DNA from: Anagrus nilaparvatae
Taxonomy: Eukaryota > Arthropoda > Insecta > Hymenoptera > Mymaridae
Assembly (NCBI GenBank): GCA_022575985.1
Contig: JAKSXM010000014.1
Coordinates: 6,014,001 to 6,078,000 of the forward strand
Direction: 5' to 3'
DNA: 64,000 nucleotides
This document shows, one piece after another, positions 42,265 to 54,529 of this stretch. A program made the position numbers and the translations under genes. Position 1 is the stretch's first letter; every line of letters starts with the position of its first letter. The notes under the pieces were generated by a model, which was not told the DNA's origin, did not search any database, and saw nothing but the letters and a program-made list of their open reading frames with translations.

Positions 42265-43437
42265 TCTAGTAAAGAGTTACCTAAGTAATAGAATGCAAAT
42301 GGCAAAGGTTAATGAGACTTTAAGTAAAAAAAAGTCTATAAACATCGGTGTGCCTCAAGGATCGATATTGGGTCCATTATTTTTTATCATTTATGTAAAC
42401 GACTGACTAGATCTTATTGATAACATCTCTTTATATGCTGAAGATACTGTGATCTACTGTTCAAAAAAAACATGGAAAGAAGCTGAGAAAACTATGAATA
42501 AATATTTGGCACTTGTTAATAGTTGGTATTATGTCAATAAACTATCTGTTAATACTAAAAAAACAGTTTATATAACATTCGCTAATAGAGTTAAATCATT
42601 ACCTAACAATATTAACATAGTAATAAATAATGAATCATTAAAACGAGTCACAAGTGTAAAATATTTAGGAGTAATATACGACCAACATCTAAAATGGAAA
42701 GATCTCATACTGAATACATTCAAAAAAACAAGGTATCTGATTTGTATTATTGCTAGGCTAAATAATATCTTGAGTTACAATAACCTAATTTCAGTATATT
42801 ACGCCTTTTTTCATAGTATAGCCTCGTATGGAATTTTAGCATGGGGAAGCGCCTATGGTAACTCAATAGATTTACTACATAAATTACAAAGTAAAATTGT
42901 AAACATAATTATTAATAATAAAGAATATAAAAGTAATAAAACTTTAAAGATTCCTATTAATATCCAACAAACTTACTTACTAAAATCACTAATACAGGAT
43001 TATCAAATTTTAAAAGATAAATTTATTAAAAGTAACAGTAAAACAAGAAATAAATCAATTGAAGTACCAAGGTGCACGCTTGAGGTTGGTAAGAAAGTAT
43101 ACAGCTATCAAGCAATAAAACTATATAATCAATTACCAAGTAATCTAAAAATGCTTGATATAAACAAAAAAAGCTCTAAATATAATATCAAAAATTGGAT
43201 AATCAATTCTAAAATCTAGTCTATTTTATCATATTGTTAACTAATTTATAGATGTGTTGCTCTAACCCTTTACTAATTTTAGTTTTATTATTTTAATTAA
43301 TTTTAAGTATTATTTTTTTTATTATATACTGATTCCTTCTATGTACAGGTTATTACCTACTGTAGGCCTATAATATGTAACATTATTGTATATATTATTT
43401 GAATTGGAAATAAATTATTATTATTATTATTATTATA
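42265..43437 (+). pseudogene. LINE B, nested in LINE A, 5' truncated
   Basis: Begins KSYLSNRMQMAKVNE, then GVPQGSILGPLFF, a stop after YVND (TGA at about 42403) and LYAEDTVIYC, where the catalytic FADD/YADD box has become AED. The frame 42449-43219 covers thumb and C-terminus (VKYLGVIYDQHLKW, YYAFFHSIASYGILAWG). A 3' tail of AAATTATTATTATT repeats ends at about 43437. Host sequence on both sides joins in frame with a short ATATA-type duplication, proving a nested insertion. Confidence 0.85.
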
Positions 43438-44211
43438 TACTTAGCAGCAATCAACTGAAAGTCATGTATTACGCTTCTTTCCACTCCATCATATCATATG
43501 GTATACTGGGGTGGGGTGGAGCTAATGATACATTAATTAAGCTGATTCAAAACGTACAATATAGATTATTTAAGTTTTTAAATCTAAACCTGAGTAAAGA
43601 GAGCAACAATGATAATGAGCAAACAATATTAAATGTCAAGCAAACATTCTATTTTTTTGCCATTAAGAAAGAAATAATTAAATTATATAATTCCTTGTTA
43701 GAGAAGAATGAAAATAATCTTGATACTAACAGAAATAATTTATTAAATATCCCAAAAAAAACTTTAGCTACTGGCCAAAAGTGTTATTCTTTTATAGTTT
43801 TTAAAATCTTTAATGCTTTGCCCAAAAAACTTAAGAATTTAGGTAACCTTAGTCACATTCCCCAAAGTTGGATTAATTCTTTTAAAAAATGGTTGTCAAA
43901 ATTTTTTTTGTAGACTAATTTTAAAAATTAATATCCATTACATCTAGTATTATATAAGAATATTAATGCATTATGACTTACCAAATCTTTATAATTGTAC
44001 TATATTTAATTTATTGACATATTATATAAATATATTTATATTTATAATAATTTTTTATAAAAGCTATTGTTAAACTTAAAAATTATATATCTAAACTGAC
44101 TTGGGTCCATGTACAAACTCTGTGTTTCTATGGGTTATGGCAATTTGTCATAACATTGTATTTAATACCCTAAACGATAATAAATAAATAATAAATAAAT
44201 AAATAAATAAA
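43438..44211 (+). pseudogene. LINE A, second part and 3' tail
   Basis: Resumes LINE A after LINE B: ILSSNQLKVMYYASFHSIIS, then YGILGWGGANDTLIKLI and the C-terminal region ending in WINSFKKWLSKFFL at 43913. The 3' UTR ends in a (AAAT)n tail at about 44180-44211. Confidence 0.8.
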
Positions 44212-44219
44212 TCAAAAGA

Positions 44220-46625
44220 GTTTATATTGTCTTTTAAATGGTACCACTTGAATCTGAATCGCTATTAGTGGCACTGCTTGTAAATGAGGCTGATAGAGAA
44301 GCAAAACAATCCTGAAGATTTTTTTTTAGTTTTGTTTGTAAATCTTTAAAACCAGAATTTTTCATATGATGCAAATTACATCGGATATCTAATATAGCGT
44401 TCGTTCAATCACTTCTCAAATTGGTACGAAGATCACTTAATAAATATCGCAAAGCAGAAAAAACTCTTTGTACGCTAACTTGAGAAGCGGGAGCTGCTAA
44501 TGCTACTATAGCAACTTGATAAAGTGTAAGAAAAATATATTTTTGAGTTTCCCAATAGTCTAAAACACTTTGATTAACCGGTCTTATTGGATTTGTTTTT
44601 ATCCAGTCGTCTATTGCATATTTAATATTATCTGAGCCCGAATTCGATCCTTCGTCATTTTCCTATATTTAATTTTTTAATAGTTGAAAAACTTTTTTTT
44701 GAGAAGCGTGTATATTTTCTTCAACCACCACTTCATTACTATCAGATCGCTCATTTGTCTGGTGTACTGAATTATCATTTTTCATGCTGCTCAGATTTTT
44801 AAATAAATTTTCAAGATGATTTATTGCCTAATTTTTTAACGCTTCTGTTTTAACAATATATTGTTAGGGATCCAAAAGCACCCCTGCTAAAAATGCGTTA
44901 GACCCTTGTAAATATTTTTCTCGTTGTTCTAAGTAATCGTATAATAAATGAGCGTTCGTACTATTTAATTTCCTTAAGTTCACACTTTGTTGTTAACCAG
45001 TTTATCAGTAAATCTGACACTGTCTGTTGCTTATTTTCCATATTTTTTGTTGCAATTTTTGAAGGTTTAGGAATCGTACAAAGAGATTCAATTTCATCCC
45101 AATCTGAATAAGACAAGAAACCTAAAACTTCTGATGCAAAATTTCTGAGAGGCAATAAAAATTATAACATATCATAAGTTGAATGCCACCGGGTGGGTAC
45201 ATCTAGCTTGGGTTTCCTTACGCGACCGCTTGCACTAATGCGTTTTCAAACTGATTCCGTTCTAAATTTTTTCACAGCATACCTTGCATTGTTTATTATG
45301 GACCTTAAGTCAATATCTTCAATGAAATCTTCGTCCGCTTTTAATACATGTGTACAGCAACGGATACAACTTACTCTGTTTAAATCATTATCATCATAAG
45401 GATCGTCATTATCATCATCGGCCTCAGAAGAAATAGCCTTAAATCCCAATACTTCATTTCTTACATCATTTAAAATATGTCCCAGTTTCAACATATTTGA
45501 GCCACTGTCTGAAGTGAAACTGTATATTTGTTCTAATAAGCTGATATCGTAATCATCTAAAACTTTGTTTGTCAACAATGCTAATTCCTCAGCGCTGTGA
45601 GATTCTTCGATTTGTACGATTGCCAGAGTTCAAAGTACGATTCCATTTTCTATAAATTGCGCGTTAACTCCAAAAAATGATCAACCGTGTCTTGTCGCAG
45701 CGTAAACTTTCAAGGAAATCATTCTACCCTTAAATTAAAAAAAAGTTAAAATAAATATTTTTTAATTAATTTATTCTTGCAATGAAGAATTCAGAAATAA
45801 TTTAAAACTTACTTTTAATTCAACTTTGATGATTTCTTTTAATTCGTTGTATCTTTCTTTGATCCACTGTTTCTGTTCAACTTTATTCCACGGTAAGTTT
45901 GAACCGGTTTTGTTCCTTATTCCTTCCAGAATTATTGAAACAAGCTTTTTAATAGGATCTTCATTCAAAATCGAAATTGGACGACCTCCCTCAGTTAACA
46001 TTTCAATAGCATAATCTTTTAAAAAATTTGCTGGAAATTTAATTTTAATTTCAGTATCTTCGATCTTAAATTCTTTAACAGACTGTACAGATTTCGCTTG
46101 ATAGTTTTGATGGTGTTCAGGATGACAAAGCTGAATATGCCTTTTCATGTTTTCTGCATAACGTCCAGACTAAAAAAGAATCAAGAAATTCAAAAATTTT
46201 TTTATCATGAAAATTTTATGTAAATAGCACATAGTATATAATAATAAAAATTAAGTATTATATTCCAAATAAAAATTCAAATTGTATATTTGACAAAAAA
46301 AATTTTTTAAAAAATCAAATTAGAAAATTAATTTTTTTTTTTTTTTTTTTAATAAATTAATAGCAAGATAAAATAATAATTTATTTGAATAATTATTCAA
46401 ATTTTAAAAATTATTCAATTTTTTCAATTATTCAAATTTTAATAATTATTCAATTCAAGTCACGTTCTAAATTAGCAAGATAAAATATTTTACTTACAAT
46501 ATTTTTTTCGCATTTAGAATCTTGCATTTCCATTGAGTGTCTTCTGTGTTTTCGTAGAATTCAAATATATTACTTCTTTTTCCTGTCATTTTTTTAGCAA
46601 ATGCTGCGCGAGATTGATTTTCCAT
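44220..46625 (-). pseudogene. hAT-family transposase with two introns, broken
   Basis: Exon 1 (46498-46625) starts MENQSRAAFAKKMTGKRSN and carries the first part of a BED zinc finger (FYENTEDTQWKCKI). A GTAAGT donor follows and an acceptor TTTTTTAG precedes exon 2 (45813-46169, YAENMKRHIQLCHPEHH, the finger's His part). A second GTAAGT donor leads to exon 3 from 45728: SLKVYAATRHGRSFFGV, YSFTSDSGSNMLKLG (RNase H-like fold with Asp), and near the end SQVSVQRVFSALRYLLSDLR, the hAT dimerisation region. A frameshift in exon 1 and stops near 45630 and 44405 inactivate it. Active hAT proteins cut and paste elements with 8-bp duplications; terminal repeats were not found here. Confidence 0.85.
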
Positions 46626-47315
46626 AATTATACTTTATAAAACTTAAGAAAATATGCAGGTAATTAAAACTTTAGAAGAAGAATGTTTTGAAGTAAAAGT
46701 AAAAATAATATTGAAAATAGAAATATGTTAACTTTGTACCCCCCCAATCAAGGAAAAAAAAGTAAGGATGTAAAGTACATGTACCTTTTTCTAATAAAGA
46801 AAAAAATATTAAAAGATTTAAAATAAAAATAATTATCAGGTGAGATTTCATTTTTATTTTAAAAAAAGAAATGTTCATAATTTTAAGGAGATAATAAATA
46901 ATCTTTATAATATTATAAGAAGATACTAGACCTCCCGCGACAATTTTAATAATAAAAGATTTGTACATCTAAATAGGATAAAGATTTTGAATGTATATAT
47001 CAAAAACATAGAATATCTCTATTGAAAATTCTTTTTTATCTTATTCTGCTCGCACTCAGATAAAATCTCGCGATTAAAAATTTAATCAGATAGAGACAAT
47101 AATAATTTTCCTGAATATTCTCATTCTCAATGCAAGAGCTAGAAAATAAGAAGTAAAGATCACCACTCTTTTTCGTTCCTCTTCTTCTAATCCTTATTTA
47201 TTTCAAAAATGAGTAAACAAAATTTTTAGATTTTTACGTATCTTAAGAGTATAAGGCTTTGGAAGTTTTCTGTCAACTCACTACCGCTGAGATATAGTAT
47301 TAAGATATAATACTA
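46626..47315. other. AT-rich DNA without recognisable gene
   Basis: Only short low-complexity frames; nothing recognised. Confidence 0.5.
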
Positions 47316-49023
47316 AAGTGGACCTAAAAATAAAGTTTTGGAAAAACTTTGCTCCCCGGGTTTTTTTTGTGAATTTTTGGTCATAAAAGTCCCCAGCTCC
47401 AAGGATTTTGATTTTGCTTTGCAAAAACACATGCCTGTAAGCACCTCAATTTTTCCATTTAAATAACTTGGGAATTTTGACTTTTCAGCTTTCTAATTTT
47501 TTAACGTGCTGAAAAAATTTTTTTAAACACTACCAATCAGATAGAAAATGAGGTTTAGACATATAAAAACTGATCCCTAAAGTTGTAGAAATCCCGGAAC
47601 ACTTTGTTTTATCAAAATAAAATTTTTAAAAATCGCAATTTTCTCATTTAAAATACATTATAAATAAAAAGCAATGTATTTTAAATGGGAAGATTGCGAT
47701 TTTAAAAAATTTTATTTTGATAAAACAAAGTGTTCTGAGACTGCTATAATTTTACTCCAGGCAAAACGCGGTTTAGGGTGTATTTTCAGCTACTGACATG
47801 AGATTTGCTCTACTATATGTTTTTTGGGTCGCTGATCTCGAAAATCGGAAACTCGAAGAAATTTTCGGAACACCCTTAAATTTGCAAAAACTACCCCCAA
47901 AAAGGGTTTTTTTTTTTATATATTAGCAAACTGAGTTTATAAATTTAGCCAAGAATTGGTCTTAGGGGGTTTTTTGGGTCGCTGAACAAGAATTCCAGGT
48001 AGTTTACAATGAATAATTAATATTTCACACTTAAATTAGCAAAAATTAACCCTAAAATATTATGTCCATACAGGTTTTTTGGGTCGCTGATCAAGAATTT
48101 GGGGGAATTTTTTATAAATAATTAATATTTCAACCTTAAATTAGCAACAACCCCTAAAAAGGGTGTTTTTGCTATTTTCGTACTTTGAGCAGACAAATGA
48201 GATCTTTTTTTTAAATTAATATTTCACACTTATATTAATTATTTATCAAAAATTCCCCCAAATTCTTGATCAGCGACCCCAAAAACCCGTAAGGACCTAA
48301 TCTGGTCGCTCAAAGTGCGAAAATAGCAAAAACACCCTTTTTAGGGGTTGTTTTTGCTAATTTAAGGGTGAAATATTAATTATTTATTGAAAATTCTCCC
48401 AAATTCTTGATTAGCGATCCAAATAACCTGTATGGACATAATCTGGTCGCTCAAAGTGCAAAAATATCAAAAACACCCCCTTTTAGGGTTAATTTTTGCT
48501 AATTTAAGGGTGAAATATTAATTATTCATTGAAAACTACCTGAAATTCTTGTTCAGCGACCCAAAAAACCCCCTAAGACCAATTCTTGGCTAAATCTATA
48601 AACTCAGTTTGCTAATATATCAAAAAAAAACCTTTTTGGGGGTAGTTTTTGCAAGTTTAAGGGTGTTCCGAAAATTTCGGGCATAAATAACCCCGATTTT
48701 CGTGATCAGCGACCCAAAAGACATATAGTAGAACAAATCTCATGTCAGTAGCTGAAAATACACCCCCCCCCCGCGTTTTGACTGGAGTATTTTGGGGATC
48801 AGTTTTTATATGTCTAAACATCATTTTTTATCTGTTTGGTAGTGTTTAAAAAAAATTTTTCAGCACGTTAAAAAATTAGAAAGCTAATTAAGGTGCTTAC
48901 AGGCACGTGTTTTTGCAAAGCAAAATCAAAATCCTTGGAACTGGGGACTTTTTATGACCAAAACTTCACAAAAAAAACCCGAGGAGCAAAGTTTTTCTTA
49001 AAACTCTAATTTTAGGTCCACTG
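47316..49023. mobile_element. Palindromic TA-flanked element, second copy of the 38922 family
   Basis: Ends AAGTGGACCTAAAAATAAAG and, at the right, the complement of CAGTGGACCTAAAATTAGAG, flanked by TA (47314-47315 and 49024-49025). The arms pair outside and inside FB2; the centre is a near-perfect hairpin at 47597-47741 (ACTTTGTTTTATCAAAATAA and complement). FB2 (47755-48787) has inserted at a TA on the right side of the hairpin. Confidence 0.75.
47755..48787. mobile_element. Foldback DNA element FB2, TA target
   Basis: Ends CTCCAGGCAAAACGCGG and the complement of CTCCAGTCAAAACGCGG, flanked by TA at 47753-47754 and 48788-48789. The arms contain tandem units of about 100-140 bp with GGTTTTTTGGGTCGCTGA, as in FB1. 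Non-coding. Related to, but diverged from, FB1. Confidence 0.75.
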
Positions 49024-49059
49024 TAATATAATACCTATAGATGTTTCTAGAATTGACTG

Positions 49060-49815
49060 AATCAAGTAATACTAATATAATATAATATTATATTATAAAA
49101 TAATATTAAATTATATATAATATATTATATTATTTGTTTTTATGAGTACTAGAATATCTTAAATTTTTCTCCACGATTCTTATTTTTATCGCAAATCATC
49201 TAATAAATTATTTTTAAAAATCAAACATTTAATTTTGAAGAAACGTTCGTTTTTAATAAAAATTTAACTAAGTACGTATAAAATAGTGCCCTATCAAGCA
49301 ACTAAAATGTTGTCATATTTTTCAGATATTTCACTCTTTAACATAATTTTCAAAAAATTTTATTTTTCCAAAAAATAGTAAAAATTGTTTTATTTTAACT
49401 TTATTTTGACACTGGTTTTATGTAATTTCGTTTAAATTAGTTCGAGCCTCGTGATAAAACACAAAGATCCACAGACACACAAATAAATTATTAAAAATAC
49501 CATAAAAAATAAAAACATGAAAAAAATTTTTTTTTAACAGATTCATAAATATTTGATAAAATTTTAAAGATACCTCCGTTTTGAATAAAAGTTTCAGAAA
49601 ATACGTAAAAATAAGTGCTAAATCGATTACTACAAAATGCGATAAAAAATTTTTTCGGTAGTCTCGTAATATTTCAATTTTTGTTAAAAATTTTAAAAAA
49701 TTTTATCAATTTCGAAAACACTAAAAATTAAATATCTCAAAAACTAAGATAGCTGAGTAAAAAATCCACGGCCTATATCACCCGCAGACTTTTTTTCTTT
49801 ATTTTGATACCGGTT
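49060..49815 (+). repeat. Family B repeat, copy 2
   Basis: Same order of blocks as 37020-37745 (AGTAATACTA, GATATTTCACTCTT, TTTTGACACTGGTTTTATG, CACAAAGATCCACAGACACAC, then the second unit ending ACTTTTTTTCTTTATTTTGA). The first unit has lost part of its middle. It abuts the Penelope remnant at 49820. Confidence 0.65.
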
Positions 49816-49819
49816 TCAT

Positions 49820-50385
49820 GCTAAACAATTCGGCGGTATTCGAATCACAGCCATTACAATCTATTTTATAGACAATATTAGAAATTTCTTCAATCTTACA
49901 CTTATCTTTTCCCAACCTAATTAAATTATCAAACTTACTAAAAACACTAACTATACTATAAACAATTGCTTTTTTCTGTGATATTGGATGGTGTGATCAA
50001 AAGTTTAAATATCTTCCAGAAAAAGTTTTCTTTCTAAACCAATCAATAATTATTTTATTACTATTATCATTCCTTATCAATAATAAGTCTGAAAAACTAA
50101 TTTCTTTATTATCGTTTTCTTCCTCAATAGTAAATTGCAGGTATTTATTATAATTATTAAAAGCTTTTACTAGAATATCTTTTTTCTCTTTATCAACCAT
50201 CAATATACAATCATCAATATATCTTTTATACAAAAAAACTGGAGAATTAAAATTATCTATAGCACAATTACTTACTGCACTACTACTATTTAATTTATTT
50301 AATGCATTTTTTTTCCAAAGCTTCCAACACTAATTCTCCAAACCATGTACTTATATTAAATATCCTATGGGAGCACCTAAAAATT
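49820..50385 (-). pseudogene. Second Penelope-like family, RT/endonuclease remnant
   Basis: On the minus strand: GAPIG (motif B) in a separate frame, then YKRYIDDCILMV (motif C, YIDD), LQFTIEEENDNKEISFSDLL, DWFRKKTFSGRYLNF, and after a stop KFDNLIRLGKDK and NIVYKIDCNGCDSN, the start of a GIY-YIG domain. Truncated on both sides and broken by frame changes. Sequence is clearly different from the composite at 23.5-32.2 kb, so it is another family. Confidence 0.85.
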
Positions 50386-50703
50386 TTTTTGGTAAGTTTT
50401 ATGTAATAATATTTATAATAAATTTCTAATTTTAAAAATTTTTTTGTAGAATCTTGATAAGGATTACTCAATGCAATCGAAACGTTGATACAATAAAAAT
50501 TGTTTTTTATTATTAATAATTAAAAATTTGGTTTCATTATTGATCAATAAAATCCCAAAGAAATATTAAATTTTAAGTAAGGAACGTTAAAAAATTTGAA
50601 AATTTTATTTATTACTTATTATATTATTACAATAACTGATGCTTTTTTATGAATTTATTTGGAAATTTTATTTTGTTTCACCCATTTGGATTAAAAAAAT
50701 TTA
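50386..50703. other. AT-rich spacer with weak hammerhead-like motif
   Basis: At 50454-50490 (plus) CTTGATAAGGATTACTCAAT, then GCAATCGAAACGTTGATAC, resembles a degraded hammerhead core (TTGATAA, GATT/AATC stem, GAAAC). No gene seen. Confidence 0.3.
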
Positions 50704-51947
50704 TAACCGGTGTGTGTAACTACACGAACAACAAGCATGGAATATGAACAAATCACTCTATTCTTTAAGGATGGATGTTCTCTTGATCCCATGCAAACTG
50801 GCTTTAGAAAGTATAGCAGTACTGAAACAGCTGTGCTGAAGTTAAGTGAAGATATTAAGCTGGGAATGAGCAAAAGACTCGTTACCATCTTGCTTCAATT
50901 TGACTTCAGTAAAGCATTTGATACAGTCTCCCCGATGAAACTCTTACTGAAGCTTAAGGATTTAGAATTTTCAAAAAGTGCACTTAAGTGGATAAAATCC
51001 TATCTTGAAGACAGGCATTTAAAAGTTCTTTCCAAAACTACATCTTCTGATTCTCGTAAAATTAACCTAGGTGTGCCTCAAGGTTCGGTTCTTGGCCCCC
51101 TCCTCTTCTGCTTAACATTAATGACTTGAAAGACTTTCTAGATCCTAATATCTTTCGCCTATTGTATGCTGATGACCTACAAGTGTATATTCAGGTAAAG
51201 CCTGATGGGTGATAACGTTATCGTTCCTTTCGTACATGAAGTTAAAAAAAGTTTTGGTGTTATACTAGACAGTAAATTTTTCTGGGAACACCATGTAACA
51301 TCTGTGGGGAAAAAAGTTAATAAAATACTCTATACCCTGAGATTCATCAGGCACTGTACGTCAAAAAATCTTCGATTACGCCTTATACAAGCTCTAGTCA
51401 CACCTCACCTAGATTACTGTAGTACTGTTTTTCTTGACCTTAATAATATATTAAAAGAGAGACTTCACAGGCTTAGTAATATTGGCATCAGATATATCTT
51501 TGGTGTTAAAAGGGATGTTCATGTAACCCCGTACAGGAAAAAGCTCAATTGGCTAACAACTGATGCGCGAAGATTCTACTTTTGCAATATTATTATATAT
51601 AAAATTATACGTTTGAATCAACCAAACTATTTGACTAGTCTCTTTATCCGACACAAGCCAAAGTCAACAGCCAGAGGAAAACTCATTACCCAGGAATTTA
51701 AGATACCTAATATTTTCAAAGGTCATGGTAACAAAAGCTTTCAAGTGCTGGGTACTAAATATTGAAACTCCTTACCATCCACTATCCGATTTTTACCATC
51801 CCTTAACAGTTTCAAAGCAGCCCTATTCAAACATCTTAATACAACTGACTGTCTGGCACTGGTTGATCCTTAGTTAATTGTTATTTAAGCCTTTTCCTTA
51901 TACTTGTAAATATACCTGCCTATATATTTTTATATATCTAATATACA

Positions 51948-51998
<51 letters not shown>

Positions 51999-52105
51999 AT
52001 ATTTATAATATACAAATTTATTTCCATTTTATATACTTTATAGACTTAATATGTACTCATAACGGTAATAAATCCAAAAAATAAAAATTGCAATAAATCC
52101 TAAAA
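50704..52105 (+). pseudogene. LINE C reverse transcriptase, truncated with internal deletion
   Basis: Starts in RT: MQTGFRKYSSTETAVLKL, LLQFDFSKAFDTVSP (motif A), LGVPQGSVLGPLLF (motif B) and, after a frame shift at about 51115, LLYADDLQVYIQV (motif C). A deletion follows, and the thumb/C-terminal part runs 51205-51765 (KSFGVILDSKFFWEHH, LVTPHLDYCSTVFLDL, VTPYRKKLNWL). The 3' UTR has a (TA)n tract at 51953-51991 and ends near repeated AATAAATCC at about 52066-52100. CR1/jockey-like motif style. Confidence 0.85.
51953..51991. repeat. (TA)n microsatellite in LINE C 3' UTR
   Basis: Nearly uninterrupted TA dinucleotides. Confidence 0.9.
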
Positions 52106-52129
52106 TATAAATTATCCTAAATCCATAAA

Positions 52130-52335
52130 CTTAAAGTATTCTAAATTCTTGTAATAATCAGGGCCTGATCAGGCCCTGACTCCCATTTCAAATTATTCTA
52201 AGTCCCTAAATTAAAAACATTCTAAGCCCCCCCTTTAAAAACGTTATTTTTTCACCCCGACCCTAAAAACGTCAATTTTTCTCCCCCCTAAGAACGTCAA
52301 TATTTCACCCCCCCCTGCTGAGCCAATCTTTTTTA
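52130..52335 (-). repeat. C-rich degenerate tandem repeat
   Basis: On the minus strand it contains TTTAGGGACTTAGAATAATT, the same motif as 8505-8665, and then three to four units of (T)GACGTT(C/T)TTAGGGG at about 34-bp spacing (AAAACG(T/C)CAAT on plus). Includes the perfect palindrome CAGGGCCTGATCAGGCCCTG at 52158-52177. Confidence 0.55.
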
Positions 52336-52599
52336 AATTCCCCATACGATGAACATGTTCCATGTTAAAAAGAATGTATTCCTTCTATGTATTATACTTA
52401 TAATGTAATAAATATTTTAGTTACGAATAAAATATTAATTTTTTTCAAATAATTTTTGGGTAAATTTAAATGAAGTGAGTGCGATTTGTATGGTTGGGTC
52501 TTCAAAACTGCTCGAAAATATTTTTTTCTTCTGAAAGATAGCCAGGAAAATTTCCTATCCGGACTTAGAATATAAAAAATTAAACTTATGCAGGAAGAT

Positions 52600-52960
52600 A
52601 AATAATAAAAATAATAATAATGTTTTTCTCAACCTCAAAAACTCCCAAGTAATGTAGAAAGATATTTTTTTTTTTTTTTGATCCATTATTTTGGAAAATC
52701 AGAAAAAATACTGTGGCGAAAAAATGAAAATTTTCATTTATAAAAACGTTTTTCTTAATCGGGAAAATTCCCGGTTAATGTTAAATGTTTTTTTTTTGTT
52801 GATTTTTTGATATGTTATCTTGGAAAATAGGAAAATATGCTTGGGTGAAAAAATGAAAATTTTTATTGATTAAAAAAGTTGTTTTCAATTTCGAAAATGC
52901 CTGGGTAATGTATAAAGTTTTTTTTTACGTATTTCTATTCGCTATTTTTGAACACCTTTT
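52600..52960 (+). repeat. Degenerate 125-bp tandem repeats
   Basis: About three units of TTTTTCTCAA..TCGGAAAATGCCCGG(G/T)TAATGT, then TTTTGATCCATTATTTTGG and AAAATCAGAAAAAAT-like blocks. Resembles 36430-37010. Confidence 0.5.
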
Positions 52961-52999
52961 TCAATGTTCCGTTTTTCACTTTGGAGATGGATACACTCT

Positions 53000-54489
53000 T
53001 AAATAACTAATCCTAGCTCATTAGATCTTAATGATAGAAGTGTTATCTCAGTGATTGGGTCTGGAGGAGGTTTTTAAACTATGAAGACTTTTTGTAATGG
53101 GATGAATATGACGTATATCTCGCTTGTAACTTACATCAAAAGAAGGAAAAAATTACTCCCAAAATTTGTAAAATCTTCGTCTGAAAGAATAAAGGAAGCT
53201 AACATGTTAGAAAAAGAAATAGCAATTCAAAAAGGTCAGGTTCTAGATGACGGTACTCCATGGATCATGGTCGAAATCGATCGAAGTTACATGCAAAGAA
53301 GTTGCAAGGGTAGCAAGCAAAACTCTCCTGCTGGGATGGCTGCAATTATAGGTTGTGTAACTGGAGATGTTCTTTATGTTGATACACGGGGAAAATACTG
53401 TACAGAATGTGAGAGTGCAGAAAAATTAGCCAATATGGCAGGAGAGCACTTTTGTCTAAGAGATTATGATCCTATAGATCCTTCGAGTGGTATGGAACCA
53501 CAAATAATAGTCGATGGTTTTAATATCAGTTATCCTTTGCATGGTTTAGTCTACAAAAAAGTCTTTGGTGACAATGACACAAGTGTCTATAAAGCAATAC
53601 TGGATAGTGATCCGTACGAATCTTTAGGTGTTAAGGTTGAAAAAAATTGATTGCAAAAATTATTTGTATCGTAACCTTCGGGGCGTAATAATTAATAAAG
53701 TATCAAAAATGCAATTCAAAAAAGTAAACTATGGTGAAACCGTTTCATTAAGAACGTACATCAAGGCATCATCGCATCGGTTAACAACATGTATTGATAA
53801 TACATATATACATAATATATACATAAAGAGCCTCCGAAGATTTCGACTTGTTAAACCAAACTTTGAACTTACAAAGGGACATAAATAATGTATCAGATCA
53901 TGTTTATGGGTCTCATAAAAATTGTAAAAGACTCGAAATCGTTTGTGACCCAAATAAAATAAAAAATCAAGTCAATATGATTTCAACTTTAAAAGAGTCA
54001 GGTGCTTATCAGTACATTCGTGAAATTTTAATAACGTTCTTCTCAAATGCAAGAAGTTTGTTAATTAATCGTACAACTAATAAATCAGAAAGTCTAAATG
54101 GAATTGTAGCAAAATATATTACCCAAAAAGGTATTAACTATGCACAACGTGATGAATATTATGACAGGGTTCAATTTGCTGCGACCAATCGAGAATTAGA
54201 GTATGACATTAGAAAAAAAAAATAAACTGCACTAAATCTTTTGAAAAAAGACATTAAAAAATCAGTCGAACCTGCTGGATTATTCATTCATAAGCAATAT
54301 GCATATTTAGGTACCACACCAGATGCCCAAGTAGAAAATGATAGCATAGTTAAAGTTTTATTGAGTCCGTGTATGGAAATGACAATAAAAGCACTAAAAA
54401 ACGATAAAATAAAAAGTATTTTTGAAGATAATAAACAATCAATAGTTAAAAAAACAGTCGCTTATATGTCGAAATTCAGGGAGAATTAA
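53000..54489 (+). pseudogene. Mutator-like transposase (arthropod MULE type), broken
   Basis: Upstream residues (LNDRSVISVIGSGGGF, stop, TMKTFCNGMNM) match the N-terminal region of Mutator-like transposases found in arthropods. Then come DGTPWIMVEIDRSYMQRSC and AGMAAIIGCVTGDVLYVDTR (RNase H-like start), KYCTECESAEK, and FGDNDTSVYKAI with an acidic catalytic motif (usual GDGDSS). An extra A in the A-run near 53643 shifts the frame within VEKIDCKNYLYRNLRGVI; another shift occurs near 53880, after which VYGSHKNC and NKSESLNGIVAKYI (C-terminal core) follow. Stops at 54222 and 54487. Family identification is from recalled motif patterns. No terminal inverted repeats found. Confidence 0.75.
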
Positions 54490-54529
54490 ACTGCTCTAAT
54501 AAAAAGTACTGTATTACTATTTTTTTTTG

